64,000 nt of DNA, from assembly GCF_036676075.1 (NCBI RefSeq), contig NZ_JAKFDQ010000007.1, positions 1,178,001 to 1,242,000 of the forward strand. Reading direction: 5' to 3'. The translations under genes were made by a program, and so were the position numbers. The notes under the pieces were generated by a model. That model saw only the letters and a list, made by a program, of their open reading frames with translations, was not told where the DNA came from and ran no database searches. Origin of the DNA: Flavihumibacter sp036676075. GTDB taxonomy: Bacteria; Bacteroidota; Bacteroidia; Chitinophagales; Chitinophagaceae. Positions 45,145 through 54,031 of the stretch are shown piece by piece (position 1 is the stretch's first letter; each line of letters starts with the position of its first letter).

Positions 45145-46149
45145 ATGCGATTACTGTTCCTCATTATTTTGGTATTTGCCCGTAGTGCCGGTTTTACACA
45201 ACATGACAGCAGCTATGCTGATAAACTTGGATTCCCCCGGGGTGCCAAAGTGATTATACTACATGTTGATGATGCAGGAATGAGTTTCGATTCAAACCAG
45301 GGCGCAATCAAAGCGCTCACAGAAGGTGTTGCTTCTTCTGTAAGCATCATGATGCCCTGCCCATGGGTGCCACATTTTGTTGGGTGGCTGAAGAAAAATC
45401 CACGTACAGATGCAGGATTACACCTCACACTAACTTCTGAATGGGAACAGTACAAATGGGGCGCACTTAGTGGTGCACCCGCAGTGCCCGGATTAATTGA
45501 TACGGCCACCGGTGCCATGCATGCTAGTGTTGAAGCCGTTGTTACAAAATCCAATGTAAAAGAGGTTAGCCAGGAAGTTGATGCGCAGATAAAGCGTGCA
45601 CGCCAGATGGGATTTGAACCCACCCATCTAGATAGCCATATGGGCACTCTTTTTGCCACTCCTTCATTCTTATTAGCTTATATACAAACAGGCATACGCG
45701 AACGTATACCTGTTATGTTTGCGGGAGGCCACAATACCCTGGTCCGTAAAACAAATCCTATGGCTGTTCAACAGGAACAACAGATCAAACAACTTGCGCA
45801 AACACTCTGGAACGCAGGACTGCCTGTATTGGATGATCTGCATAACAGCAGCTATGGCTGGGATATCAGTGCCGATGCTTTAAAGAGTACCGAAGCACTG
45901 AAAATACATGCGCGGAAAAATTACATCAAAGCATTGGAAGAGTGCAAACCCGGACTAACGATGATGATCATGCACTGCACCGAGCCCTCTGAAGTGTTCA
46001 AACATATTAGCGATAGCGGGCCTACCAGGCAGGCCGATATGCTTGCCATGACAGATGACGCAGTAAAGGCCTACATAAAAGAAAAAGGCATCATAATAAC
46101 CACCTGGCGTGAAATAATGGAACGTCGGCAAAAAATAAATTCCAAATAA
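45145..46149 (+). CDS. YdjC/ChbG-family carbohydrate deacetylase, secreted
   Basis: 334 residues with signal peptide MRLLFLIILVFARSAGFTQ. YdjC-fold motifs: IILHVDDAGMS (metal-binding Asp), GVASSVSIMMP, DAGLHLTLTSEW (His) and THLDSHMGTLF. ChbG removes an acetyl group from chitooligosaccharides in E. coli; substrate here unknown, but export suggests an external polysaccharide or oligosaccharide. Same strand as the following SRPBCC gene, 9 bp away. A TAnnTTTA box lies at 45121-45128. Confidence 0.87.
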   Translation: MRLLFLIILVFARSAGFTQHDSSYADKLGFPRGAKVIILHVDDAGMSFDSNQGAIKALTEGVASSVSIMMPCPWVPHFVGWLKKNPRTDAGLHLTLTSEWEQYKWGALSGAPAVPGLIDTATGAMHASVEAVVTKSNVKEVSQEVDAQIKRARQMGFEPTHLDSHMGTLFATPSFLLAYIQTGIRERIPVMFAGGHNTLVRKTNPMAVQQEQQIKQLAQTLWNAGLPVLDDLHNSSYGWDISADALKSTEALKIHARKNYIKALEECKPGLTMMIMHCTEPSEVFKHISDSGPTRQADMLAMTDDAVKAYIKEKGIIITTWREIMERRQKINSK

Positions 46150-46158
46150 CCTATCTTG

Positions 46159-46632
46159 ATGCCAACCATACACCTTACCACATTTATTAAAGCACCCCTT
46201 GAACGGGTTTTTGACTTAGCAAGATCTATTGACCTGCATAAGAAAACACTTGCACATACCCGTGAGGAAGCAGTATCCGGAACAATTACTGGTCTTATTA
46301 ACTCAGGAGAAACGGTAACCTGGAAGGCAAGGCACCTGGGTAAAACCCGCGTACTCAGGTCGAAGATAACAGCATTGGAAAGGCCTGAACATTTTACCGA
46401 CGAAATGACCGATGGTGATTTCCGCAGCCTTAAACATGATCATCATTTCAAAGCTATTGACAACGGCACCCTTATGATTGATTATATGCATTACGAGCTA
46501 CCCTATGGAATCATTGGCCGGGTTGCCGACCGCGTTTACCTGAATAAATACCTGGTGAGGCTCCTGGAAACGCGCAATGACGCCCTTCGTAAAGTTGCTG
46601 AGTCAGAGGGCTGGAAGCAATATTTAATGTAG
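46159..46632 (+). CDS. SRPBCC-like (START/Bet v 1 fold) ligand-binding protein
   Basis: 157 residues from ATG 46159. The pattern MPTIHLTTFIKAPLERVFDLARSIDLH opens the fold, followed by GETVTWKARHLGKTRVLRSKI and DHHFKAIDNGTLMIDYMHYELPYG. The family binds hydrophobic ligands in a helix-grip cavity; ligand unknown. Nine bases after the deacetylase stop, so likely co-transcribed. Cytosolic, no signal. Confidence 0.8.
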   Translation: MPTIHLTTFIKAPLERVFDLARSIDLHKKTLAHTREEAVSGTITGLINSGETVTWKARHLGKTRVLRSKITALERPEHFTDEMTDGDFRSLKHDHHFKAIDNGTLMIDYMHYELPYGIIGRVADRVYLNKYLVRLLETRNDALRKVAESEGWKQYLM

Positions 46633-46659
46633 TTGGTGTTGAAGGCAGCACAATCTTCC

Positions 46660-46667
46660 TATTTTTG
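46660..46667 (+). promoter_or_regulatory. -7 box TATTTTTG for comB
   Basis: Full match to TAnnTTTG with only 6 nt before ATG 46674, implying a leader of zero to two nucleotides. Confidence 0.5.
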
Positions 46668-46673
46668 CCACCC

Positions 46674-47411
46674 ATGAATCAGCCAAGTCTCCACACTTCC
46701 CTTTCACCCGCCCTTCTGCATCTTTATGATGTACGCGATAGTATCGTGGTAATCATTGATGTTCTGCGCGCAACATCTACCATTGCAACAGCTCTTTACA
46801 ACGGCGCAAATTTTGTGATACCGGTAGATTCTGTTCCGCGTTGCATAGAACTTGGTGGACAGCTTCGCGCCATTACTGCTGGCGAACGAGATGGTAAAGT
46901 TGCACCGGGACTCACCTATGGTAATTCACCTTTTGAATATCCACGTGAATTCATCCAGAACAAAATTCTTGTACTTACAACTACAAATGGTACAAAGCTG
47001 CTCCATATGGCATTGAATAATGGAGCACCATCCATAATTACAGGATCCTTTCCCAACCTTAGTGCGGTATGTGATTACCTGGTGAAAGAGAAGAAAAATG
47101 TAATTCTCGGCTGTGCTGCATGGAAAGACCGCTTCAATATTGAAGACACCCTTTTTGCAGGCGCTGTCATCTCACGTGTTAAAGAACATTTCGATATCAA
47201 TTGCGATTCTTCGCAGATGGCGGAAAGTCTTTACCATGATGCCAAAGATGACCTCTATGAATTTATGAAAGAGAAGAACGCTTCCCACTATCATCGTCTC
47301 ACCGGGTTTGGACTGGAAAAAGATATCCGCTATTGCCTTACCCCCGATGGAGCCAATATTCTTCCCATATATCGCGATGGCCGCCTTATTGTAGATAAGC
47401 AGGAGGATTGA
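46674..47411 (+). CDS. comB: 2-phosphosulfolactate phosphatase-family protein
   Basis: 245 residues from ATG 46674. ComB motifs: VVIIDVLRATSTIATAL, AGERDGKVAPGLTYGNSP, LTTTNGTKLL and CAAWKDRFNIEDTLFAGA. ComB dephosphorylates 2-phosphosulfolactate in coenzyme M or sulfolactate synthesis; in Bacteroidota the product may serve sulfonolipid or another role. No comA or comC is nearby. The final 26 bp overlap the opposing GNAT gene. Confidence 0.9.
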   Translation: MNQPSLHTSLSPALLHLYDVRDSIVVIIDVLRATSTIATALYNGANFVIPVDSVPRCIELGGQLRAITAGERDGKVAPGLTYGNSPFEYPREFIQNKILVLTTTNGTKLLHMALNNGAPSIITGSFPNLSAVCDYLVKEKKNVILGCAAWKDRFNIEDTLFAGAVISRVKEHFDINCDSSQMAESLYHDAKDDLYEFMKEKNASHYHRLTGFGLEKDIRYCLTPDGANILPIYRDGRLIVDKQED

Positions 47412-47970
47412 GTTCTTTTTTGAAAACGAAAGTCTTCACTCCGCTTTTTGCTGTTTCACTTACTACCAGAACAAAACCTTTTTTGGTATAAAAACCAGCA
47501 TTGCTTTCATTTTCAGTACTGAGCCAACATTCCTGTATTGCCGCCTCCCGCATCTGATCAAAACAAGAATCCAAAAGCTGTGAGGCAAGTCCCCTGCCGC
47601 GAACAGAAAAATCTACCGCCAGTAACCATATATACCCGAAATGCCTGGCATCCCGGGAAATTATTGCTTCAGGAGTTTCTTCATGCATGTTGATTTTTCT
47701 CCATGCTTCCACTACATACATTGGCTGGCTGCTGATACGGTTGTCATCAATATGGGGGGGAAAGGCAGTTCCGGGTATCCAGGCAAGGAGTGCAGTATTA
47801 CCGGGAGCCATAATGAGTTCGCCAAATTCAAGGCAATAATCGAGTGCAGCACCAAAATAGGCTTCCATACCCCTGTGCCGCTGTTCGGGTGTGCCGGTAA
47901 ATGCATACCGGAATAAGGGATCTTCGGAAAAATTACTGGAAAGCAGCAGGCTGCATTGCATCATGTTCAT
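47386..47970 (-). CDS. GNAT family N-acetyltransferase
   Basis: 194 residues from ATG 47970 (in-frame ATGs at 47964 and 47961 are alternatives). Core motif A VDFSVRGRGLASQLLDSCFD (about 140-158) with the acetyl-CoA loop RGRGLA, then LSTENESNAGFYTKKGFVLV. Substrate unknown. A near-consensus -7 box (TATCTTTA, 47975-47982) ends 4 nt before the first ATG. Its 3' end overlaps comB by 26 bp. Confidence 0.85.
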   Translation of the reverse strand: MNMMQCSLLLSSNFSEDPLFRYAFTGTPEQRHRGMEAYFGAALDYCLEFGELIMAPGNTALLAWIPGTAFPPHIDDNRISSQPMYVVEAWRKINMHEETPEAIISRDARHFGYIWLLAVDFSVRGRGLASQLLDSCFDQMREAAIQECWLSTENESNAGFYTKKGFVLVVSETAKSGVKTFVFKKELNPPAYLQ

Positions 47971-47974
47971 AATG

Positions 47975-47982
47975 TAAAGATA
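47975..47982 (-). promoter_or_regulatory. -7-like box TATCTTTA for the GNAT gene
   Basis: Seven of eight matches to TAnnTTTG, 4 nt before ATG 47970. Divergent from the feoB box, 39 bp away. Confidence 0.4.
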
Positions 47983-48021
47983 CTGTTCCGGAAATCGTAA
48001 CCTCTTTCGCTTGAAGCTTGG

Positions 48022-48029
48022 TACTTTTG
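48022..48029 (+). promoter_or_regulatory. -7 box TACTTTTG for feoB
   Basis: Full match to TAnnTTTG, 21 nt before ATG 48051. It argues against the frame opening at 48018. Confidence 0.6.
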
Positions 48030-48050
48030 TCAATTACAAGAGGAACAGGC

Positions 48051-50162
48051 ATGATTCAAATCGGATTAGTGGGTAACCCCAACAGCGGAAAAAGCTCACT
48101 CTTTAACGCACTGACAGGACTAGACCAGAAAGTAGGCAATTTTCCGGGGGTGACGGTCGATAAAAAGACCGGCAGATGCTCTCTTGGCGATGGTCTCGAA
48201 GCCAGGATCATTGACCTGCCCGGCACTTACAGCCTCTATCCAAGGCGGGGCGATGAATGGGTGACTTATAAGGTGCTGATGGGCCAGGACAAAGAAGTAA
48301 TGCCTGATATGCTCGTATTGCTTGCAGATGCAAGCAATCTTAAACGAAACCTGCTTTTTGTTTCGCAGATCATAGATCTAAAGATCCCGGTTGTGGTGGC
48401 ACTTACCATGATGGACATGGCCCGCAGTAAGGGAATAAATATAGATATCGATGGATTGGAGCGCGAACTAGGCGTACCTGTAGTTGCAGTGAATCCCCGA
48501 AAGAATAAAGGTATTCCATCACTCCTGAAAATTATGGCTGCTACTGCAAAGCAGCAATATAAAGCGCCCCTTCGCGATTTTATTCCCAACCAGGAACTGA
48601 ATCTCAAGGCGGTAGCTGAGGTAAAAGAGTTGGTATCGGGTCTCAGCGATTATAAGGCAATTCATTATCTCATCAACCATGAACATTTCAGCTTAAGCAA
48701 CGATCTGCAGCAAAAGGTGGAAAATGCAGAGATCAATAACCAGTTCAATCCAACCAAAACACAGGCAGAAGAAATATTGCAACGCTATTCGCGCATCAAG
48801 AGCATAATGCAACAGACCGTTGCAGAGCCCGACCCCTTACAGAAAAGCCTTTTCACCGAAAAGCTAGACAATATTCTCCTGCATAGGGTTTGGGGCTATG
48901 TGATATTGCTCGCCGTTTTATTCCTTCTCTTCCAGAGTGTATTCCTGATAGCCACTTATCCCATGGATGCCATTGAATGGGCATTTGGCAGCTTCGGCCA
49001 ATGGGTGGGAAATATTCTGCCTGAAGCATGGTGGAGCGACCTTATCATTAATGGATTGATTGCTGGTCTTAGTGGTATTCTTGTTTTCGTACCACAGATC
49101 ATGATACTGTTTGGACTGATAACAATTCTGGAAGACACAGGTTATATGGCGAGGATAAGTTTCCTTACAGATAAGCTCATGCGCAAAGTGGGACTTAACG
49201 GTAAAAGTGTAATGCCTATGATCAGTGCCTTCGCCTGCGCGGTACCCGCTATCATGAGTGCGAGGAATATCGAGAATACAAAAGAAAGATTGCTGACCAT
49301 CCTTGTAACTCCACTCATGAGTTGTAGCGCAAGGCTTCCGGTCTTTACAATATTGATCGCGCTTGTGGTTCCACAAAAAATGGTTTGGGGTGTCATTGGG
49401 TTGCAGGGATTAGTGATGATGGGTCTCTACCTGCTAGGGATCGTGATGGCCATGTTGGTTTCTTATATAGCTAAATGGTTTATCCGCATCCAGGAAAAAA
49501 GTTTCTTCATACTGGAGCTGCCAATGTACCGCGCACCTCGCTGGAAGAATATATTCACCACAATGATCCAGAAAGCTAAGATCTTTGTTTTCGATGCTGG
49601 TAAAGTGATTATGATCATCAGCCTTCTTTTATGGGCACTGAGTAGTTATGGTCCCGGTGACCGCATGGAAAAAGTATCCGAAGAATATGCAGTGCTTAAA
49701 CAACAGCAACCGGATCGTATTACTGAGCTAAACCGCGAAGAAGGTGCTGCAAGGCTTGCCAATTCCTATGCTGGCATTCTTGGTAAAAGTATTGAACCAG
49801 TTATAACACCTTTGGGCTATGACTGGAAAATAGGCATTGCACTTATAACCTCTTTTGCTGCCCGCGAAGTATTTGTGGGCACTATGGCTACTCTCTATAG
49901 TGTGGGTGAAGGTGATGATGGAAGCGGTCTCTTGCTTCGTCAGAAAATGCAGCAGGCAAGGCACGCAGACGGGAGCCGGGTTTACACGCTGGCAACTGGC
50001 TTATCGTTGATGGTATTTTATGTACTGGCCATGCAATGTATGAGTACGCTTGCAGTTGTGAAACGCGAAACAAGAAGCTGGAAATGGCCCATCATCCAAC
50101 TGGTTTACATGACCGTGCTGGCTTATCTCATGAGCTGGATCGTATATAATCTTGCCAGCTAA
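48051..50162 (+). CDS. feoB: Ferrous iron transport protein B
   Basis: 703 residues from ATG 48051. N-terminal G domain: GNPNSGKSS (8-16), DLPGTY (55-60) and the G4 equivalent TMMD; then the FeoB helical spacer and two gate domains with about ten membrane helices, including MPMISAFACAVPAI and SCSARLPVFTI, the cysteine-bearing Fe2+ path. It imports Fe2+ across the inner membrane. No feoA or feoC lies next to it, and the N-terminus begins directly with the G domain, so there is no FeoA fusion either. Confidence 0.95.
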   Translation: MIQIGLVGNPNSGKSSLFNALTGLDQKVGNFPGVTVDKKTGRCSLGDGLEARIIDLPGTYSLYPRRGDEWVTYKVLMGQDKEVMPDMLVLLADASNLKRNLLFVSQIIDLKIPVVVALTMMDMARSKGINIDIDGLERELGVPVVAVNPRKNKGIPSLLKIMAATAKQQYKAPLRDFIPNQELNLKAVAEVKELVSGLSDYKAIHYLINHEHFSLSNDLQQKVENAEINNQFNPTKTQAEEILQRYSRIKSIMQQTVAEPDPLQKSLFTEKLDNILLHRVWGYVILLAVLFLLFQSVFLIATYPMDAIEWAFGSFGQWVGNILPEAWWSDLIINGLIAGLSGILVFVPQIMILFGLITILEDTGYMARISFLTDKLMRKVGLNGKSVMPMISAFACAVPAIMSARNIENTKERLLTILVTPLMSCSARLPVFTILIALVVPQKMVWGVIGLQGLVMMGLYLLGIVMAMLVSYIAKWFIRIQEKSFFILELPMYRAPRWKNIFTTMIQKAKIFVFDAGKVIMIISLLLWALSSYGPGDRMEKVSEEYAVLKQQQPDRITELNREEGAARLANSYAGILGKSIEPVITPLGYDWKIGIALITSFAAREVFVGTMATLYSVGEGDDGSGLLLRQKMQQARHADGSRVYTLATGLSLMVFYVLAMQCMSTLAVVKRETRSWKWPIIQLVYMTVLAYLMSWIVYNLAS

Positions 50163-50166
50163 TCAT

Positions 50167-50784
50167 TCAGCTTTCTGCAGTTACCAGCGCAAACTCAACG
50201 CTGTCAACGAATTCCTTTGCCGTATGTGAACCTTTGTCTTTTGCATACCAGCCATGCAACTGGCTATACATCTCTTCTTTGGGAAGTGCATTCTGCTGTT
50301 TAAGGTCTTTTAGCAGATCAACCGCCCCTGCAGGGCGAGGACCCCAACTTCCCAGAACACGGTGGGTTGACTGTTCCAGAATTACCGTTTTGGGAATTGA
50401 CCGGGTGCCATTTGTAAGGAACTGATCCATCAGTCCGGGGTTTTCATCGCGCAAAATAAGCCGGTGACTGATGAGTGGATTTATTGCCGCGATCTTTTCC
50501 AGTATTGGAACGATCTGTGCCGCATCACCACACCAGCCCTCTGTTATTGTGAGCCATATCAGCGGAGTTTCCATCGCCAGCATCCGCTTCTCGATCTTAT
50601 CCGAAGGTTTCCATGTTTTATCAAGCCGGCTCATGCGCTGCAGATTGAGTCGCGAATAATCCACCAACCACTCATCCTGGTTTTCTCCCGTGGTTTTTCC
50701 ATCTTTCATCAGGCCATCTAACAACAACTTATATTCTTTGTAATCAAGGGACAGATCCATGATCTCATCTGAAATTACCGCCAT
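50167..50784 (-). CDS. Thioredoxin-fold family protein
   Basis: 205 residues from ATG 50784. The thioredoxin-like core contains W84-C85-G86-D87 (TEGWCGDAAQ), a single-cysteine variant lacking the second redox cysteine, then RSIPKTVILEQ with the cis-proline and LGSWGPRPAGA. About 60 N-terminal helical residues precede the fold. A dithiol redox reaction is unlikely with one cysteine; function unknown. Convergent with feoB, 4 bp apart. Confidence 0.78.
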   Translation of the reverse strand: MAVISDEIMDLSLDYKEYKLLLDGLMKDGKTTGENQDEWLVDYSRLNLQRMSRLDKTWKPSDKIEKRMLAMETPLIWLTITEGWCGDAAQIVPILEKIAAINPLISHRLILRDENPGLMDQFLTNGTRSIPKTVILEQSTHRVLGSWGPRPAGAVDLLKDLKQQNALPKEEMYSQLHGWYAKDKGSHTAKEFVDSVEFALVTAES

Positions 50785-50853
50785 ATCTCTACATTTCAAT
50801 TATCGCAATGATAATCCATTGCTTTTAAATGACAGCAAGCAACTGTTAATTGT

Positions 50854-51249
50854 TCAAAGGGTAGCTATCAGCTCGCGCACTTTGGAAGCAATATAATCAC
50901 GCACTTCGTTAAATGCTTCCGGCTCCATATGCTTGGGGTCGGGTATCTGCCAGTCAATGAACTGCCTGGCGGGCATCCAGGGGCAGGCATCACCACAGCC
51001 CATCGTTACAACCGCATCAAAAGGTGCAAACTTCTCTACTTCCTGCAGTGATTTTGAATCATGCGTACTTAGGTCATAGCCAAGTTCTTTCATTGCCGCG
51101 ATAGCCTTGGGATTCACGATGCCACTTGGCTTACTTCCCGCACTATAAGCCTCAACCGCATCCCCGCCAATTATGCGGGCAAAAGCCTGGCTCATCTGGC
51201 TGCGGTTTGAATTTTCAACGCAAACAAATAATAATTTTTTCTTCTCCAT
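50854..51249 (-). CDS. arsC: Arsenate reductase, low-molecular-weight phosphatase type
   Basis: 131 residues. P-loop CVENSNRS with C10 and R16 (C-x5-R) and the second catalytic pair C85 and C89 in MGCGDACPW, matching the thioredoxin-coupled ArsC of Gram-positives. It reduces arsenate to arsenite in the cytosol, the substrate for Acr3. Last gene of the arsenic operon, 3 bp after the acr3 stop. Confidence 0.93.
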   Translation of the reverse strand: MEKKKLLFVCVENSNRSQMSQAFARIIGGDAVEAYSAGSKPSGIVNPKAIAAMKELGYDLSTHDSKSLQEVEKFAPFDAVVTMGCGDACPWMPARQFIDWQIPDPKHMEPEAFNEVRDYIASKVRELIATL

Positions 51250-51252
51250 ATA

Positions 51253-52305
51253 TCAGTTGGTTTTTTCGCAAACAGGTTCAAGGAATTTTGGTTGCTGTCT
51301 TAATGCAAACCTTACCATCAATATCAGAACAGGTACTTCAATGAGCGGTCCGATCACCGCCGCAAATGCCGCACCACTGTTAATGCCAAATACAGCAATG
51401 GCTACTGCAATACCAAGTTCAAAATTATTTCCAGCCGCCGTAAATGCCAATGATGTTGATCGCGGATAATCTGCTCCCGCACGTTTTGATAAATAAAAAG
51501 CAGAAAAGAACATGATGGCAAAATAGATCGTCAGAGGAATGGCGATCCTCACCACATCAAGAGGGATCTGTACAATAAGGTTACCCTTGAGGCTGAACAT
51601 AACAACAATTGTGAAGAGCAATGCCACGAGTGTAATTGGACTAATAAAAGGCAGGTATTTATTTTCATACCAGTCCACTCCCTTCCATCTGGTTAATAGG
51701 ATCCGTGAAAAGATTCCCAGCAGAAAGGGTATGCCTAAATATATAAATACGCTTTCTGCTACCTGGCCGATAGTGATGTTCACTTCATATCCTTTTAAAC
51801 CGAACAGGGGTGGGAGTTTTGTAATAAACACCCATGCATAAACGCTGTAAAAAAATACCTGGAATATACTGTTGAAAGCAACTAATCCGGCTGCATAAAG
51901 TCGGTCGCCATTGGCAAGATCGTTCCAAACAATAACCATGGCAATACACCTCGCAATACCGATCAGGATAAGTCCGGTCATATACTCCGGTTCATCACGC
52001 AGGAAAACGATCGCCAATACAAACATCAACAGTGGACCTATCAGCCAGTTCTGGATAAGGGAAAGGGTCAGGATTTTTTTCTGGCTGAATACTTTCGGCA
52101 GCTCACTGTATTTTACTTTGGCCAGTGGCGGATACATCATCAGCACCAGGCCTATTGCAATGGGAATATTGGTTGAGCCCTGCTGGAAACGCTGAATGAA
52201 ATTTGTAGAGGACGGAAAGAAATATCCAATAGCCACTCCAATAGCCATGGCCAGAAATATCCAGAGGGTGAGATTTTTATCGAGATAAGAAAGCTGTTTA
52301 GACAT
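51253..52305 (-). CDS. acr3: ACR3-family arsenite efflux transporter
   Basis: 350 residues with ten predicted helices. Key residue C120 in GIARCIAMVIVWNDLA corresponds to the essential cysteine of Acr3, and the fourth-from-end helix region has AAGNNFELGIAVA with its conserved glutamate. It expels arsenite through the inner membrane using proton-motive force. Between arsN2 and arsC in one operon. Confidence 0.95.
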   Translation of the reverse strand: MSKQLSYLDKNLTLWIFLAMAIGVAIGYFFPSSTNFIQRFQQGSTNIPIAIGLVLMMYPPLAKVKYSELPKVFSQKKILTLSLIQNWLIGPLLMFVLAIVFLRDEPEYMTGLILIGIARCIAMVIVWNDLANGDRLYAAGLVAFNSIFQVFFYSVYAWVFITKLPPLFGLKGYEVNITIGQVAESVFIYLGIPFLLGIFSRILLTRWKGVDWYENKYLPFISPITLVALLFTIVVMFSLKGNLIVQIPLDVVRIAIPLTIYFAIMFFSAFYLSKRAGADYPRSTSLAFTAAGNNFELGIAVAIAVFGINSGAAFAAVIGPLIEVPVLILMVRFALRQQPKFLEPVCEKTN

Positions 52306-52332
52306 AAGCAGTAAAGAATATTTAGATCAGGG

Positions 52333-52773
52333 TCAAATAGATTTACGCATAAGGGTAGATGAGGCCGGACATAGTCCATTGAACTCCGCCGATACGGCCA
52401 CATTATCCGGAACATCAGTCCTGGCTATGATGTTGAATCCCTTCCTGCTGAAATAATTTTCAGCTGTATTTGTTACCAGGTAAAGCATTTCAATACCCTG
52501 TTTCCTTGCGTATGACTCTAATTCATTCACCAGTTTAGAGGCGATGCCATGGCTTCTGAATTCCTGCTTCACGATCATAGATCGTAGTAATCCGTCTTTT
52601 CCATAAGGGTCGAGGCCAATTACAGCTACGGGAATATCATTTGATTCTGCAATTATGAAATGATCAAGATCAGGTCTTAAATCACTGATAGGTAATTGCT
52701 CGGTTTGAAGTAAACTGCAGACCGGGTCGTAATCACCCGGTACTGCAGTTCTGATTTTAATATCTGTTGACAT
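52333..52773 (-). CDS. arsN2: Arsenic-resistance GNAT acetyltransferase, ArsN2 type
   Basis: 146 residues from ATG 52773; the frame opens 24 codons earlier within the arsM end. GNAT motif A SMIVKQEFRSHGIASKLVNELE and the C-terminal LVTNTAENYFSRKGF fit the ArsN2 group, small acetyltransferases in arsenic operons. The ArsN1 relative acetylates phosphinothricin-type organoarsenicals; ArsN2 substrate is not established. Ten base pairs after arsM. Confidence 0.82.
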   Translation of the reverse strand: MSTDIKIRTAVPGDYDPVCSLLQTEQLPISDLRPDLDHFIIAESNDIPVAVIGLDPYGKDGLLRSMIVKQEFRSHGIASKLVNELESYARKQGIEMLYLVTNTAENYFSRKGFNIIARTDVPDNVAVSAEFNGLCPASSTLMRKSI

Positions 52774-52783
52774 TGAATAAAGT

Positions 52784-53641
52784 TTAACAACAACCTGATC
52801 CGGGTTCACAACAAGGAGCTTTTGCTTCCAGCGGTTTTTCAGCATATACCGTAATGCTTAAAACCTGCACATCGCCTGACTGGTAGGCAAGTACTTCATC
52901 GGGACTAAGATATTGAGAAAGTATATCCTCCGGAATAGAGATCAGCTTTTCCTTTTGTACCGTGCGGTTGGTGAAACCTGCCTTATCAATGATACCTATA
53001 TATTCATCTTTCTGAATGGCGCCCGAAATACATCCTGCATACAATTCAGCAATTGCTTTCCATTTCTCAGGCATATTGCCCTTTATGACGATATCAGAAA
53101 TGGAGAAATGTCCACCTGGTTTCAATACCCGGTAAATCTCTTTAAAAACGGCGGGTTTATTAGGAACAAGGTTCAGCACACAGTTGCTTACAACAACATC
53201 AGCTTTGTTGGCGCCTACGGGCATCTGCTCTATGTCGCCCAACCTGAACTCAACATTATTATAGTTTAGTTGCTCGGCATTTGCCCTTGCTTTTTCAATC
53301 ATCTTCTCGGTAAAATCTATACCGATAACTTTTCCACTATCACCCACTACCGCACGGGCAATAAAGCAATCGTTGCCGGCGCCGCTTCCAAGATCGATAA
53401 CTGTATCGCCGGCCTTTATCTTCGCAAATGCTGTTGGCAATCCGCAACCGAGCGATAGGTCGGCGCCTTCATGATAGCCTTCAAGTTTTGTATAATCATC
53501 GGCCATGATATGATATACATCATCACCACAGCAGGATGAGGTTGCACCGCAGCAGGAGGCAGCATTCTGCGAAGCAGGTTGTTCTGCAATGGCACCGTAT
53601 TTTTCTTTTACGATTGATTTGATTTCAAGGTCATTTTTCAT
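52784..53641 (-). CDS. arsM: Arsenite methyltransferase
   Basis: 285 residues. SAM-binding VIDLGSGAGNDCF (about 81-93) and three conserved As(III)-binding cysteines at C66 (SLGCGLPT), C154 (VVSNCVLN) and C204 (YAGCISGA), the arrangement of ArsM. Extra CC pairs occur near the N-terminus (30-31, 37-38) and at the end (PCCEPGSGCC), possibly added metal-binding tails. It methylates arsenite to mono- and dimethylarsenicals in the cytosol. Second gene of the operon, 45 bp after arsR. Confidence 0.93.
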   Translation of the reverse strand: MKNDLEIKSIVKEKYGAIAEQPASQNAASCCGATSSCCGDDVYHIMADDYTKLEGYHEGADLSLGCGLPTAFAKIKAGDTVIDLGSGAGNDCFIARAVVGDSGKVIGIDFTEKMIEKARANAEQLNYNNVEFRLGDIEQMPVGANKADVVVSNCVLNLVPNKPAVFKEIYRVLKPGGHFSISDIVIKGNMPEKWKAIAELYAGCISGAIQKDEYIGIIDKAGFTNRTVQKEKLISIPEDILSQYLSPDEVLAYQSGDVQVLSITVYAEKPLEAKAPCCEPGSGCC

Positions 53642-53686
53642 TTGTCAAGGCTTTATAGTTTAAAATGTAGGTTTTGACGATTTCGA

Positions 53687-54019
53687 TCAACAGCATTTGG
53701 TTCCGGGATCCTTCATGGCATCCATCAATCCCTGGAAGGATGATCCCATTTTTTTGAAAGCTTCATAGTTGATGCAATAACAGCTGCGAGGGCCATCAAC
53801 GGAACCACTTATCAATCCGGCTTCTTTCAATTCCTTGAGGTGTTGTGAAACAGTGCTTTGAGCCAACGGCAGAATCTCCACTATTTCGCCACAGATACAC
53901 TCGCACTTTTCGGCAAGTACTTTAAGGATGGCGATTCTTGCCGGGTGGGCAAGAGCTTTGGCAAATGCTGCCAGGTCCTGTTCTGTTTGGGAAAATGCCT
54001 CTTTCTTGTGAACTGCCAT
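53687..54019 (-). CDS. arsR: ArsR-family arsenic-responsive repressor
   Basis: 110 residues. Winged helix with LAHPARIAILKVLAE, and the recognition helix LAQSTVSQHLKELKEAGLI. Candidate As(III) ligands C39, C41 and C43 lie in EKCECICGEIVE near the alpha3-type site; a CC pair ends the protein. It should repress the operon until arsenite binds. A -7 box and a dyad lie 17-28 bp upstream of the start. Confidence 0.93.
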   Translation of the reverse strand: MAVHKKEAFSQTEQDLAAFAKALAHPARIAILKVLAEKCECICGEIVEILPLAQSTVSQHLKELKEAGLISGSVDGPRSCYCINYEAFKKMGSSFQGLMDAMKDPGTKCC

Positions 54020-54031
54020 AATTAATCTTAT

